A DNA stretch of 64,000 nt from Granulosicoccus sp045106855. Its GTDB lineage: Bacteria; Pseudomonadota; Gammaproteobacteria; Granulosicoccales; Granulosicoccaceae. The notes under the pieces are model-generated. The model did not search any database. It was not told the DNA's origin and worked only from the letters and a program-made list of their open reading frames with translations. The first letter of the stretch is position 1. Every line of letters begins with the position of its first letter. The translations under genes and the position numbers were made by a program. Location of the stretch: positions 144,742-208,741 of the forward strand of contig JBGCFI010000024.1 of NCBI GenBank assembly GCA_045106855.1, written 5' to 3'. Positions 35,250 to 43,873 of this stretch are shown piece by piece.

Positions 35250-36194
35250 TCAGCCCTTGACTGCACCAGCGGTCATACCGGTAATTATCTGGCGTGAGGC
35301 AAACAACGTGAAAATAATCGGTGGAATTGCCAATAGCATGCCGGTCGCCATGATCACCCCCCACTCAACATTAAATTCAGACATGTTATTCACTATCAGT
35401 ATGGGAACAGTCTTGGTATCACGATCTGACAAAGCCGATGCGAGTAAATACTCATTCCAGGCAATGCGAAAAGTGAAAATCGCAGCAGCAGCAAGCCCCG
35501 GTTTTATCAAAGGTAGAACAACCTTGAAGAAAACCTGAAACGGCCCAGCACCGTCCATACGCGCTGCCTCTTCCAGCTGCCTTGGCACTTGCACGATAAA
35601 GCTTTGCAGGATCCAGATAACAAAAGGTAAATTCATGGCAACGTAGATCAGGATAATGCCCGAATGTGTGCCAGCCAGACACACATCTCCACGCCCGCCA
35701 AACTCATCGCGAATCCAGGAGCCTAACCACGAAGCCTTATCGATACAAAACTCATTATTCCAAAGTCCAAACACGGGGACCAGTAATACTGCCGGCGGCA
35801 CCATGCGTACCATCAGCGTGGTTCCGGACACGGCATCACGCCCCATGAAACGAAATCGCACCAATGCATAAGCAGCCATGCATCCAATGACCAATGTAAG
35901 CACTGTCGATACCAGTGCGATGATCAGTGAATTGATAAACGCCCCACCAAATTTCAACGAACAAAAATCCAGATGGTCAAGCTCATAGGGGAGCACATCA
36001 CATAACGCTGTCTCATAGTTCTGGATAGTGGGCAGAAACAACAGACCGGAACTGCCAGAAATAATATCAACGTCCAGTTTGAACGAATTGATAAACATCA
36101 GTGCTATCGGGCCCACCGCCATGATAATGAGCATGACGACAATTGCGTAGAAGGCCGGATGTTGCGATTGTTCCTTGTCAGCTAGCGTGCTCAT
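35250..36194 (-). CDS. Carbohydrate ABC permease, MalG type
   Basis: This inner-membrane protein of 314 residues has six helices and the CUT1 permease EAA loop (EEAARMDGAGPFQVFFKVVL) that docks on the ATPase. A periplasmic insert of some 40 residues with several Cys follows the first helix (FLPTIQNYETALCDVLPYEL), and two further Cys occur near residue 165. The ATG at 36192-36194 overlaps the TGA of the upstream permease (TGATG) and has GGAGGA upstream, so translation is coupled. It pairs with the MalF-type gene. Confidence 0.92.
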   Translation of the reverse strand: MSTLADKEQSQHPAFYAIVVMLIIMAVGPIALMFINSFKLDVDIISGSSGLLFLPTIQNYETALCDVLPYELDHLDFCSLKFGGAFINSLIIALVSTVLTLVIGCMAAYALVRFRFMGRDAVSGTTLMVRMVPPAVLLVPVFGLWNNEFCIDKASWLGSWIRDEFGGRGDVCLAGTHSGIILIYVAMNLPFVIWILQSFIVQVPRQLEEAARMDGAGPFQVFFKVVLPLIKPGLAAAAIFTFRIAWNEYLLASALSDRDTKTVPILIVNNMSEFNVEWGVIMATGMLLAIPPIIFTLFASRQIITGMTAGAVKG

Positions 36195-37105
36195 CACATT
36201 TCCTCCTCGATAGCCCTGATAGCTCGAGCTGCACGATATTCCTGAACACGGTTATAGACCAGCATGATGATGGTCAGTAGTAGCAACATCATGAGCAGAT
36301 AGTTGGACATTGCCGCAGCCACACCCAGTTCTCTGAATTCAGAAGCCGTCCGGGAGATACGCAAGGCTAATATTTCGGTTGATAAGCCTGGTCCACCTTC
36401 AGTCATAACCAGGATAACTTCGAGAACCTTGAACGCATCAATCAATCTGAGAAGCCCGGTCACAATCAGTACGGGCATCATCAGCGGCAACTTGATATGT
36501 ATTATCTGCTGCCAACCAGTCGCACCATCTATGCGCGCGGCTTCAAGTGCGGAGCGCGGCAAAGATTGTAATGCGGCTAAAGATAAAATGAATATAAAGG
36601 GTGTCCATTGCCAGATGTCAGCAACGATGACAGAAAAAAGAGCATTTTGTCCAAGCCAATCGACAGGCTCCAAACCGACGGACTTTAATGCGCGATTAAA
36701 TATTCCTATGCTTGGGTGATACATGTATCGCCATATGAGTCCCACCACGACAGGTGCAATCATCATAGGCAGAATAAAAAGCGTGCGTAGTACAGACATG
36801 CCCCGAATGTTTCTGTCCAGTAGCAAAGCCAGACCTACACCGATAATCATCTCGACACTGACGACAGAAATTGCAAATATCAGGGTAACGCTGACACTTT
36901 CCTGAAAATTTGGATCATTCCACAACGTAACGTAATTAGCCAACCCAACGAACGTTGACTCACCCAGCGCCTGACTAGGGTCCCAATCTCTAAAACTGCC
37001 ATACACCATATAACCGAGTGGGTACACCAACGCCAAAACCATGATGACAGCAGCTGGTGCCAGAAATATGTATGGCGTGAAACGATTTATTGTCGCTGTG
37101 CTCAT
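36194..37105 (-). CDS. Carbohydrate ABC permease, MalF type
   Basis: This inner-membrane protein of 303 residues has six helices and the EAA loop LEAARIDGATGWQQIIHIKL. It is the first of two permeases. A strong intercistronic hairpin (37147-37175) separates it from the upstream binding-protein gene, so it is probably made at a lower level. Its stop overlaps the MalG-type start by one base. It forms the CUT1 membrane channel with that partner. Confidence 0.92.
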   Translation of the reverse strand: MSTATINRFTPYIFLAPAAVIMVLALVYPLGYMVYGSFRDWDPSQALGESTFVGLANYVTLWNDPNFQESVSVTLIFAISVVSVEMIIGVGLALLLDRNIRGMSVLRTLFILPMMIAPVVVGLIWRYMYHPSIGIFNRALKSVGLEPVDWLGQNALFSVIVADIWQWTPFIFILSLAALQSLPRSALEAARIDGATGWQQIIHIKLPLMMPVLIVTGLLRLIDAFKVLEVILVMTEGGPGLSTEILALRISRTASEFRELGVAAAMSNYLLMMLLLLTIIMLVYNRVQEYRAARAIRAIEEEM

Positions 37106-37146
37106 TGCGTTAGATAAGGGTTATTGGAATAAAACCGAGGGCGTCA

Positions 37147-37175
37147 AACAACCGGGCGTCTCACGCCCGGTTGTT
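37147..37175 (-). terminator. Strong intercistronic hairpin between binding protein and permease
   Basis: AACAACCGGGCGT (37147-37159) and ACGCCCGGTTGTT (37163-37175) form a perfect 13-pair, GC-rich stem with a three-base loop, starting 14 bases after the binding-protein stop. The following minus-strand bases (TGACGC) are not a T-run. It fits an mRNA-stabilising or partially terminating hairpin that raises binding-protein output relative to the permeases. Confidence 0.75.
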
Positions 37176-37188
37176 CTGGTGGGTTTTG

Positions 37189-38517
37189 TTACTTCCAGGT
37201 GTAGTAGCCAGCTTCGTCCATGACAGTTTTGGCTCGTTCAGCGACGCCATCCAGCGCCTCTTGAATATCCAGATCTTCTGTCAGTACTTTAGACAGCGTG
37301 GTGCCAAGATCGGCATTGATCTTTCCCCAGACAGGGATGATTGGGCGCCAATCGGGATCAGCATGCTGCAGGGCTTCACCAAATGTCTTCATGTGAGGGA
37401 ATTTTTCATTCACTTCAGCATCGTCATGCGTTGAAAATCGTGAAGGGTTTCCTCCAGCCAGAGCAACAAGCTTGTCGCCTGTCTTGGATGTCAACCATTG
37501 CATGAGCAGGAATGCCGCTTCTTTGTTTTCAGCATTTTTTGGAATACCGATACCAAAACCACCAGTCTGGCTGCCGCGACGAACACCCATAGGATGCATT
37601 GCCCAACCTACTTTACCAACCACTTGAGATTTATCCGGATCATCGATTTGTCCAGCTACAACTGTTGTATCGAGGAACATGGCGGTATCACCCGATAGAA
37701 AGGAACCCAGCGCCTCACCGAACCCGAAAGTTGCAGCACCTTCCGGCCCACAATCAACAATGGTTTTCAGCGCATTGGCAGCTTTCACACCGGCTTCATT
37801 GTTAACGATAGGATTCCAGGCATCATCAAACACACGACCACCTAAAGGTGCCAGATGAAGCAGAAATGCGTGACTGGCATGATGACCTGACGCAGCGCGT
37901 GAGCTTAAACCACCCATTCCGGGTTCCAGTTGCGGAATTTTGCAAGCGATATCCAGCATCTCGTCATAGGTTTCAGGCACTGTCAGACCATGCTTTTCAA
38001 AGATATCTTTGCGATAGCCCAAGATAGACGTTTCTGATCCATAAGGAATACCGAACAGAGAACCGGTCTTGCCTTGCAGATAACCTTTGTTACCACCTGC
38101 AAATCCGATGTTGTAGACGTAACCGTCAATCAGATCATCGGCATCGTATGAGGGATCGGACAATTTGGGATTCATGAAATACCGCGCCAGATTCTCCAGC
38201 TGATCAGCGTAGACATAATCCGCCTTTGAAAAAACGACATAGGCAATAAGATCGTAGTCACCTTCGTCCTGACTAAGCTCCAGTGTTTGTCTTTCACGCA
38301 TTTTCAAGTAGGGAAGTTGATCAACTTCTACCTCTATGCCTGTTGCCTTGGTAAATTCGGGCAGTATTTTTCTAACTGCATCGTAGTGTGGATGTGCCGG
38401 GAAATTTACTACCAGCGTTGTGCCTGCATAGTCATCATACGGCCCTGCGAAAGCTTGCCCGGCGAGCAGGACCGAGGCCGCTGCAGCGCATCGCAGTGAC
38501 TTTGAAAATGTAATCAT
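37189..38517 (-). CDS. Carbohydrate-binding periplasmic protein of CUT1 ABC importer
   Basis: This family 1 extracellular solute-binding protein of 442 residues has a signal peptide (MITFSKSLRCAAAASVLLAG, cleavage near AFAGPYDD). Landmarks are TLVVNFPAHPHYDAVRKILP, FGIPYGSETSILGYRKDIFE, FGFGEALGSFLSGDTAMFLD and SQTGGFGIGIPKNAENKEAA. The ATG at 38515-38517 has GGAGGA three to four bases upstream, and the earlier frame start at 38538 is less likely. The ligand is not known. The enzymes in the operon (lactonase, hydroxypyruvate-isomerase-like) suggest a sugar, a polyol or a sugar acid derivative. Confidence 0.92.
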   Translation of the reverse strand: MITFSKSLRCAAAASVLLAGQAFAGPYDDYAGTTLVVNFPAHPHYDAVRKILPEFTKATGIEVEVDQLPYLKMRERQTLELSQDEGDYDLIAYVVFSKADYVYADQLENLARYFMNPKLSDPSYDADDLIDGYVYNIGFAGGNKGYLQGKTGSLFGIPYGSETSILGYRKDIFEKHGLTVPETYDEMLDIACKIPQLEPGMGGLSSRAASGHHASHAFLLHLAPLGGRVFDDAWNPIVNNEAGVKAANALKTIVDCGPEGAATFGFGEALGSFLSGDTAMFLDTTVVAGQIDDPDKSQVVGKVGWAMHPMGVRRGSQTGGFGIGIPKNAENKEAAFLLMQWLTSKTGDKLVALAGGNPSRFSTHDDAEVNEKFPHMKTFGEALQHADPDWRPIIPVWGKINADLGTTLSKVLTEDLDIQEALDGVAERAKTVMDEAGYYTWK

Positions 38518-38573
38518 GTACTCCTCCGATTGATACAACTTATAATTGATACAACAATAAATGCGAGTACCGG

Positions 38574-39665
38574 TCAGCCAATAGCTTGTCCATCACTCAC
38601 AGCAAAAAAATGTAATTCTGAAAGATCAACCCGAAACCTGAGTTTTTCGCCCAGCGACACAGGTGTATCCGATTTCAACTCGACCATGACCTTCTCACCA
38701 CCACAATCCCCGATAAGAACCGATTGAGCGCCGACGTACTCCGATATAACGACATTGACTTCAATGGCGCTTTCCAGCGCTACATCGGCATCAAACAACA
38801 AGTCGGACGGACGAATTCCCATAACAAGATCTCGTGACTCTGACTTCATCAGGCGCTCACGGATCTGGGCATCACACAGCAACTTGAAGTTCTTGCCGAC
38901 CAGATACGTTTGGTCTCCAATATCTTCAATGCTGGCATCCAGAAAATTCATTGGCGGTGTACCCAGAAACCCTGCAACAAATTTGTTTACCGGCTTCTTG
39001 AATAGCTCTTCCGGAGTACCTTGCTGCTGGATTTTCCCGGCGTGCATGACAACGATGCGGTCAGCTAGTGTCATCGCTTCAATCTGATCGTGCGTCACGT
39101 AAATCATGTTCTTGTGTACACGCTGTCGCATTAATGCAAGCTCGGCACGCATTTGTGTGCGCAGCTTTGCATCCAGGTTCGACAGGGGTTCATCAAACAG
39201 GAACGTGGAACTGTCGCGAGTCAGTGCACGCCCCATGGCCACGCGTTGACGTTGCCCGCCTGAAAGCTCAGCAGGCTTTCTATGCAAGTAGTCAGTAAGA
39301 CCGAGCATTTCTGCAACATTTCCGACTTTCTGTGCGATTTCCTTTTTTGGCTTTTTTTGCAGCCGCAATGCAAATGACATGTTTTTGGCTACATCCATGT
39401 GCGGATACAGCGCATAGTCCTGAAAGACCATGGCCAGATCGCGCTCTTTGGGCTCAAGGCGGCTTACCGGACGACCGTCAATGTAAATCTCGCCGCCAGA
39501 CACCGACTCAAGCCCGGCAATCATTCGCAGGGTTGTGGACTTACCACAACCGGATGGCCCTACCAGAACGGTAAATTCAGCATCCTGCATTTCCAGATTA
39601 ATACTGTGCAAGACCTCAACGTTGCCATAGCGTTTGGTCAGGTTTTCAAGCTTGATTATTGGCAT
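38574..39665 (-). CDS. Carbohydrate ABC ATPase, MalK/UgpC type
   Basis: This ATPase of 363 residues has Walker A GPSGCGKSTTLRM, a Q-loop, signature LSGGQRQRVAMGRAL, Walker B FLFDEPLSNLDAKLR and the H-loop THDQIEAM. A C-terminal OB-fold (TOBE) regulatory domain begins near residue 245 (FLGTPPMNFLDASI; later MGIRPSDLLF). It energises the CUT1 importer encoded just downstream. It is the first gene of the operon, and the operator-like palindrome sits 64 bases upstream of its ATG. Confidence 0.93.
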   Translation of the reverse strand: MPIIKLENLTKRYGNVEVLHSINLEMQDAEFTVLVGPSGCGKSTTLRMIAGLESVSGGEIYIDGRPVSRLEPKERDLAMVFQDYALYPHMDVAKNMSFALRLQKKPKKEIAQKVGNVAEMLGLTDYLHRKPAELSGGQRQRVAMGRALTRDSSTFLFDEPLSNLDAKLRTQMRAELALMRQRVHKNMIYVTHDQIEAMTLADRIVVMHAGKIQQQGTPEELFKKPVNKFVAGFLGTPPMNFLDASIEDIGDQTYLVGKNFKLLCDAQIRERLMKSESRDLVMGIRPSDLLFDADVALESAIEVNVVISEYVGAQSVLIGDCGGEKVMVELKSDTPVSLGEKLRFRVDLSELHFFAVSDGQAIG

Positions 39666-39728
39666 CGTTTAAGTATCGCTAGGTTCAACACGGAATCAGG
39701 CGTCGTTAGCCTTGTGTTACCGGGGTAA

Positions 39729-39746
39729 AATGTTACCGGTAACATT
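39729..39746. promoter_or_regulatory. Perfect 18-bp palindrome, GntR/LacI-type operator
   Basis: AATGTTACCGGTAACATT is a perfect 18-base palindrome with the central CG typical of LacI-family sites, and it resembles the gluconate-repressor consensus as I know it (TGTTACC-GTAACA). A second, imperfect copy (TGTTACCGGGGTAA) lies next to it at 39715-39728. They sit upstream of the sugar operon whose last gene encodes a GntR-like repressor. Autoregulation is inferred. Confidence 0.8.
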
Positions 39747-40378
39747 CGATTCGCAGATAGTACAACCAGCGGGCATTTCGATGCAAGCACTTATTTGCAA
39801 ATAACACCGCAATTTTCATCGGTTTGTTATTCGAAACGTTAAACACCCCTCGTAATATCCGAACAGTGACAAGACGCTCAGGGTGAAAATCAGGAAGCAC
39901 CCACAGCCCCGACTGCTTTAAATGTGGCAGCAGCAAGCGCCCAGGACCTGACTGGCTGGATCGCATGCTGGCGTATCCGGAGAGCCTGTGGCGGCTTGGA
40001 TGTACTAGGCGTGGCCGCAACTGAAAAGTGAGCTGGTTGATGTCGTTGGCGATCTAAAAGCCTTGGGCGAAGCCGGTCTTGAGGCATGAGTGTGGTTAGC
40101 CTCAAATCCCGGATTTGCCTCAGCCTGGCCCGCAGATTCTGTCGAGAAGCACTTCGTCGCGCGGATCATGCAAGAGAACCGCAGTGAAGGTAAAGGCGAT
40201 GCCAAACGAGTATGGATGGTCGAAGGCGGGCTTGAACGAAGAGATCTAGCGGCAGATCTTTAACCCGTCGTATGTAAGTAGCAATTACAGAGTAAACAAG
40301 AAAACCTAGGGTTTTCCCTAATAGTAAGACTTTATGCGTTCCCGTAAAGTGATGAAGACTTTACGAGGGACGTACACC
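39747..40378. other. Intergenic region with decayed coding remnant
   Basis: About 630 bases lie between the sugar operon promoter and the LysM protein start. Apart from the possible remnant at 40018-40263, short frames here have no recognisable features. A small AAAACC-TAG-GGTTTT hairpin lies at 40301-40315, close to the LysM gene. No RNA gene was recognised. Confidence 0.4.
40018..40263 (+). pseudogene. Possible degraded gene fragment, family not recognised
   Basis: One plus-strand frame of 82 codons has normal-looking protein composition (QLKSELVDVVGDLKALGEAG... and ...DSVEKHFVARIMQENRSEG) but is interrupted by a single in-frame TGA and has no start. It ends in TAA at 40261-40263. The sequence just upstream reads on in other frames. 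This suggests a remnant damaged by a nonsense mutation and probably frameshifts. I cannot name the family, and chance remains possible. Confidence 0.3.
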
Positions 40379-42172
40379 ATGGTCAATTCAGTCAACTCAA
40401 GCAGCCCGACACACAACTCCACGTTTGGAGATGAGTCTACTGAGAGCGACCTGGCGCAACACACGGTCAGCTTCGGCGATACGCTGAGCAAACTGGCACG
40501 TGATCACGGCGTCAACATCGAATCCATCATCGCCGCCAATCCGCAAATTGCCAACCCCGATCTTATCTATCCGGGTGACATCGTTAACATACCGTCCAGT
40601 CCTCAATATACCGTCTCACAAGGCGATACGCTTAGCGCACTGGCCAACCGTTTTGGTACCTCCGTCGATGTATTGGTTAGCGCCAATAACATCACCAACC
40701 CTGATTTGATCTACCCCGGTGATGTACTGAACATTCCAGCGGCCAGCCCCACCACTACCGGCCCGGTATCACCTGCTCCAACCACGGCCTCGAACGATCC
40801 CACCCCTGACACAATAACCCCGACAGGCGCAGGCTCGGCAACTGTTCCTGTCACCACGCCGGGCACGTTTGACTATCAAAGTATCGTGGGTGTTGCAGGC
40901 AACCCTAACGTGACGCCTGCCTTCATTCAGGAAGTAGAAGCCATTGCAGCTCGCGTCGGTACCAGACCCGAATACTTGATGGCCGTTATGAGTTTCGAGA
41001 CCGGTGGAAGTTTTTCACCCTCAGTAGTCAATGAAACTTCTGGAGCAACCGGGCTTATCCAGTTCATTCCGCCAACCGCGCGTGGACTAGGTACCAGCAC
41101 AGCAGCATTAGCAAACATGTCTGCCATTGAGCAGTTGCAGTATGTAGAAAAATACTTCGAACAATACAGTGGCAAACTCGGCACACTGGAGGGTGTCTAT
41201 ACTTCCGTGCTGTCAGGTAGAGCAACGCCTGACCCAAGCGCGACACTGGTCACGCCCAGTGGTACCGCCTTTGCCGGTAACAACCAGACCTACCGACAGA
41301 ACGCAGGACTGGACCTTAACCGTGATGGCCGTATCACATCAGGAGAAGCCACAGCTCTGGTGGCATCGCGTCTTTACGGCGGCGTAGGTAGTGTGCAACA
41401 GCAACTGATCAACAGCGGTGTGGTTCCCGTCAATCAACAAAACGGATTTGTCGACAACCAGTTTGGTCCAAACACCTCGCAGGCTCTGGCCCGTTTCCAG
41501 CAGCAAGCAGGTTTACCAGCGACCGGATTGCTTGACGATGCAACCGGCCGCGCACTGTTTAATGTTGATGGCACTACAACGCCATCGCCTGCAACACCTT
41601 CAGCACCCGCGCAAACAGGCGAGCTTGCCAATGTCGACTTGAGCAGCCCGATTCATGAACGCAATTTTCCAGGTCGCCAAACGATAACCTCGCCGGTGAT
41701 TGGTGAAATCCTCATTACTGACGGCTATATGTCACGCGGAGACGTACACAGCAGCAAGTCTGAAAAATCAGCTATTTTCTCCGACAATCCACAGACAGTG
41801 GAAACCGTACCGGCTGGCCGCTTTAATCTCGGTGTTGATTATGTTACCTCCGATGGTCGTATTCGTACATGGTTTGACGGTGTCGTCGAAGACATTCGCT
41901 TCGATGCTGGCGGTTATGGTAATTACATCATCACCCGGACAGATCAAAGCTTTTCATATAACGGTCAGGAGTATCCCGTGTTTGCACACTACGCCCATGC
42001 CAATGGCTTTAATGTTGCCGAAGGTACACGCATATCTGCCGGCCAGGATATCGGCGAACAAGGGAGTACAGGGGGCAGTACCGGTCCTCACGTTGACTTT
42101 CTAACCTGGATAGAAGTCAATGGCTCGCGCATTTTCATATCACCTAATCTGCTCGTCACACACGGGGACTAG
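40379..42172 (+). CDS. Multidomain murein hydrolase: LysM x2, transglycosylase-like, EF-hand-like, PG-binding, degenerate M23
   Basis: This protein of 597 residues begins at an ATG with GAGGG eight bases upstream and has no signal peptide. It contains LysM repeats (26-72 and 77-121), a Pro/Thr-rich linker, and a lysozyme-like domain (about 165-340) with the catalytic Glu207 in MSFETGG. An EF-hand-like loop (LDLNRDGRIT, 311-320) follows, then a PG-binding domain (355-396) and an M23-like domain. In the last, the expected ligands are altered: Asn483 replaces His in NLGVD, and HxH reads His571-Val-Asp573. The peptidase part is therefore probably inactive or a binding module. Phage-tail or injection-system murein hydrolases have similar layouts, but no such genes are adjacent. 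A lipoprotein gene follows. Confidence 0.87.
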   Translation: MVNSVNSSSPTHNSTFGDESTESDLAQHTVSFGDTLSKLARDHGVNIESIIAANPQIANPDLIYPGDIVNIPSSPQYTVSQGDTLSALANRFGTSVDVLVSANNITNPDLIYPGDVLNIPAASPTTTGPVSPAPTTASNDPTPDTITPTGAGSATVPVTTPGTFDYQSIVGVAGNPNVTPAFIQEVEAIAARVGTRPEYLMAVMSFETGGSFSPSVVNETSGATGLIQFIPPTARGLGTSTAALANMSAIEQLQYVEKYFEQYSGKLGTLEGVYTSVLSGRATPDPSATLVTPSGTAFAGNNQTYRQNAGLDLNRDGRITSGEATALVASRLYGGVGSVQQQLINSGVVPVNQQNGFVDNQFGPNTSQALARFQQQAGLPATGLLDDATGRALFNVDGTTTPSPATPSAPAQTGELANVDLSSPIHERNFPGRQTITSPVIGEILITDGYMSRGDVHSSKSEKSAIFSDNPQTVETVPAGRFNLGVDYVTSDGRIRTWFDGVVEDIRFDAGGYGNYIITRTDQSFSYNGQEYPVFAHYAHANGFNVAEGTRISAGQDIGEQGSTGGSTGPHVDFLTWIEVNGSRIFISPNLLVTHGD

Positions 42173-42177
42173 TTAAT

Positions 42178-42215
42178 ACGCTCTATACTGATTTTGTACC
42201 CTTTCTATAGAGCGT
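42178..42215 (+). promoter_or_regulatory. Hairpin covering the lipoprotein ribosome-binding region
   Basis: ACGCTCTATA (42178-42187) and TATAGAGCGT (42206-42215) are perfect ten-base arms with an 18-base loop, ending two bases before the lipoprotein ATG at 42218 and starting six bases after the LysM stop. The bases where a ribosome site should lie are inside the stem. It could be a terminator for the upstream gene or a translation switch. Confidence 0.6.
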
Positions 42216-42217
42216 CT

Positions 42218-42979
42218 ATGCATCTGTTTCCGATTAAGCGCTTTTCAATCGGCACGCTGATAGCAGCCATCGTGTTGGCTTCCTGCTCCACAGCAAATGA
42301 CAGGGCGATTTCGCGCCCCGACGGTGTGAATCGACTGGACAATGCTATGCGTGCGGGCTCAACACCGTTTGTCATTGCAGATTTTCGTACCGATTGGCAC
42401 TTGACCAATGAGTCGGCGCCTACAAGAGCGCATCGGCTGGATGCGGTTTACGGTAGCGATGCACCTGACGATGTACGCACCGTTTCAAGTGTGGAAGGCA
42501 CGTTCACTCGCCCCGACTCCAGACAGACCCTGGTTGTACTGAATCGTGGTGAGGCCAACGCTTCTTCGCCCGAACCACGGCCCTCAATGGTCGCAATCTT
42601 TGAAAACGACAAACTGCTTACCCAATTTCTCTACCCGGATACCCGATATGATCTTGCTGTCAATGTTAAGGATGTTGACGGCGACCGACTTGACGACATC
42701 CTGTTTACCCGCAGCGCCTACCAGATGGGTACCTTGTATGTGTCTGCCGAAGTAGTGGGCTTTGCAAATGCAAATCGCATCGTATTAAACCGCCTGGGGC
42801 AAAGCTATATCAATAGTTGCGACTCATCCAACCCCGACAGAGACATCAAGGCCGCACGTTTTGTCATGGCTCAGAGCAGCACAGATCCAACATCTATTGC
42901 TCGTGAACCCTATCGATCTGCCTGCCCATCCGACGATAACAATACAAGTCTGGATTCCTTCCATCTCTTCAACTTCTAG
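42218..42979 (+). CDS. Lipoprotein of unknown function
   Basis: This protein of 253 residues has a type II signal peptide (IGTLIAAIVLASCSTAN; lipobox LASC with the acylated Cys at about residue 23). The Asp/Asn loop NVKDVDGDRLDDILFTRS resembles a VCBS/FG-GAP-type calcium loop, which suggests part of a beta-propeller, but only one copy is clear. No other domain is recognised. The ATG at 42218 has no visible ribosome site, and the upstream bases form a hairpin. It directly follows the LysM/murein hydrolase gene and could work with it at the envelope, which is inferred from position. Confidence 0.8.
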   Translation: MHLFPIKRFSIGTLIAAIVLASCSTANDRAISRPDGVNRLDNAMRAGSTPFVIADFRTDWHLTNESAPTRAHRLDAVYGSDAPDDVRTVSSVEGTFTRPDSRQTLVVLNRGEANASSPEPRPSMVAIFENDKLLTQFLYPDTRYDLAVNVKDVDGDRLDDILFTRSAYQMGTLYVSAEVVGFANANRIVLNRLGQSYINSCDSSNPDRDIKAARFVMAQSSTDPTSIAREPYRSACPSDDNNTSLDSFHLFNF

Positions 42980-43174
42980 ACCCTACCATCAACGTATTGC
43001 CACTTAAAAACAAACACTGATAACCGGGTATCACATGTAACCCTCGCCCCACTGCATTCTTCCTGCCATGTTACACGCAGGCGAATTATGGAATATGCAT
43101 ATAGCAATAAATTCTTAGAGTAAAAACTGATCTTGCCCGATACTCGATAGTGTTCATAATCGAGAGGTTCGGAA

Positions 43175-43855
43175 ATGTCAGTCAGCGATAAAGCTATCAG
43201 TCTCAACTACAACGTGCAGCTAGCAGCAGCCAAAGAAGCTATCCACACGACTCTTGCCAGTTGCCGTAACCCCATACTTACCACCAAATTTACAGAAGAT
43301 TCGGCGGTACTACTTCATCTGGTGACACAGATCTGCCCGCAAATTCCAGTACTCTGGATTGATACCGGATACAACACGCGAGCAACACTTGCCTATTCCA
43401 AACAGTTATGCGCCCGGTTGCAGTTATCACTGCACACCTACCACCCTGACAATCATACGATCATCATACCGCCTGAGCTGAACAGCCCTGCACACAGTGA
43501 ATTTGTTAGTGAGGTAAAACTGGAGCCTTTTGGACGCGCCCTATCCGAATTACGTCCTGACGCCTGGTTAAGCTCCATCCGTCGATATCAGTCCCCGCAT
43601 CGCAGCACCTTGTCCGTTTTCGATGTTGTCAAAGGCAGCATTCTGAAAGTGTCGCCGCTGCTGGAATGGCCACAGCAGAGTATGGATCGCTATCTGCAGG
43701 AAAACGACTTGCCTTCAGGACCATCATGCTTTGATCCGACCAAAGGTGAACCATTCAGGGAGTGCGGCTTGCACGTCGACGTCGACGTCGATTTTAAGGA
43801 TTCTTACTCAACACACGGGAACAGCGAACATCACCAACTCGCCAGCACACATTGA
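43175..43855 (+). CDS. cysH: Phosphoadenylyl-sulfate reductase
   Basis: This enzyme of 226 residues reduces PAPS to sulfite using thioredoxin or glutaredoxin. The PP-loop-like start has TTKFTEDSAVLLHLV, WIDTGYNTRATLAY is conserved, and VKLEPFGRALSELRPDAW with SIRRYQSPHRS is the substrate-binding arginine segment. The single catalytic Cys197 is in FRECGLHV. The CC...CxxC cluster ligands of the APS type are missing, so this is the PAPS type. A short repeat GTCGAC x2-3 encodes VDVDVD near the end. The start has GAGG about eight bases upstream. It converges with polA. Confidence 0.93.
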   Translation: MSVSDKAISLNYNVQLAAAKEAIHTTLASCRNPILTTKFTEDSAVLLHLVTQICPQIPVLWIDTGYNTRATLAYSKQLCARLQLSLHTYHPDNHTIIIPPELNSPAHSEFVSEVKLEPFGRALSELRPDAWLSSIRRYQSPHRSTLSVFDVVKGSILKVSPLLEWPQQSMDRYLQENDLPSGPSCFDPTKGEPFRECGLHVDVDVDFKDSYSTHGNSEHHQLASTH

Positions 43856-43873
43856 TTCGGCAGACGCATCTGC

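Noticed and set aside
43780..43800. A tandem GTCGAC repeat at the end of cysH as a regulatory or mobile-element site.
   Set aside because: It lies inside the coding sequence, encodes VDVDVD in frame, and has only about three copies.
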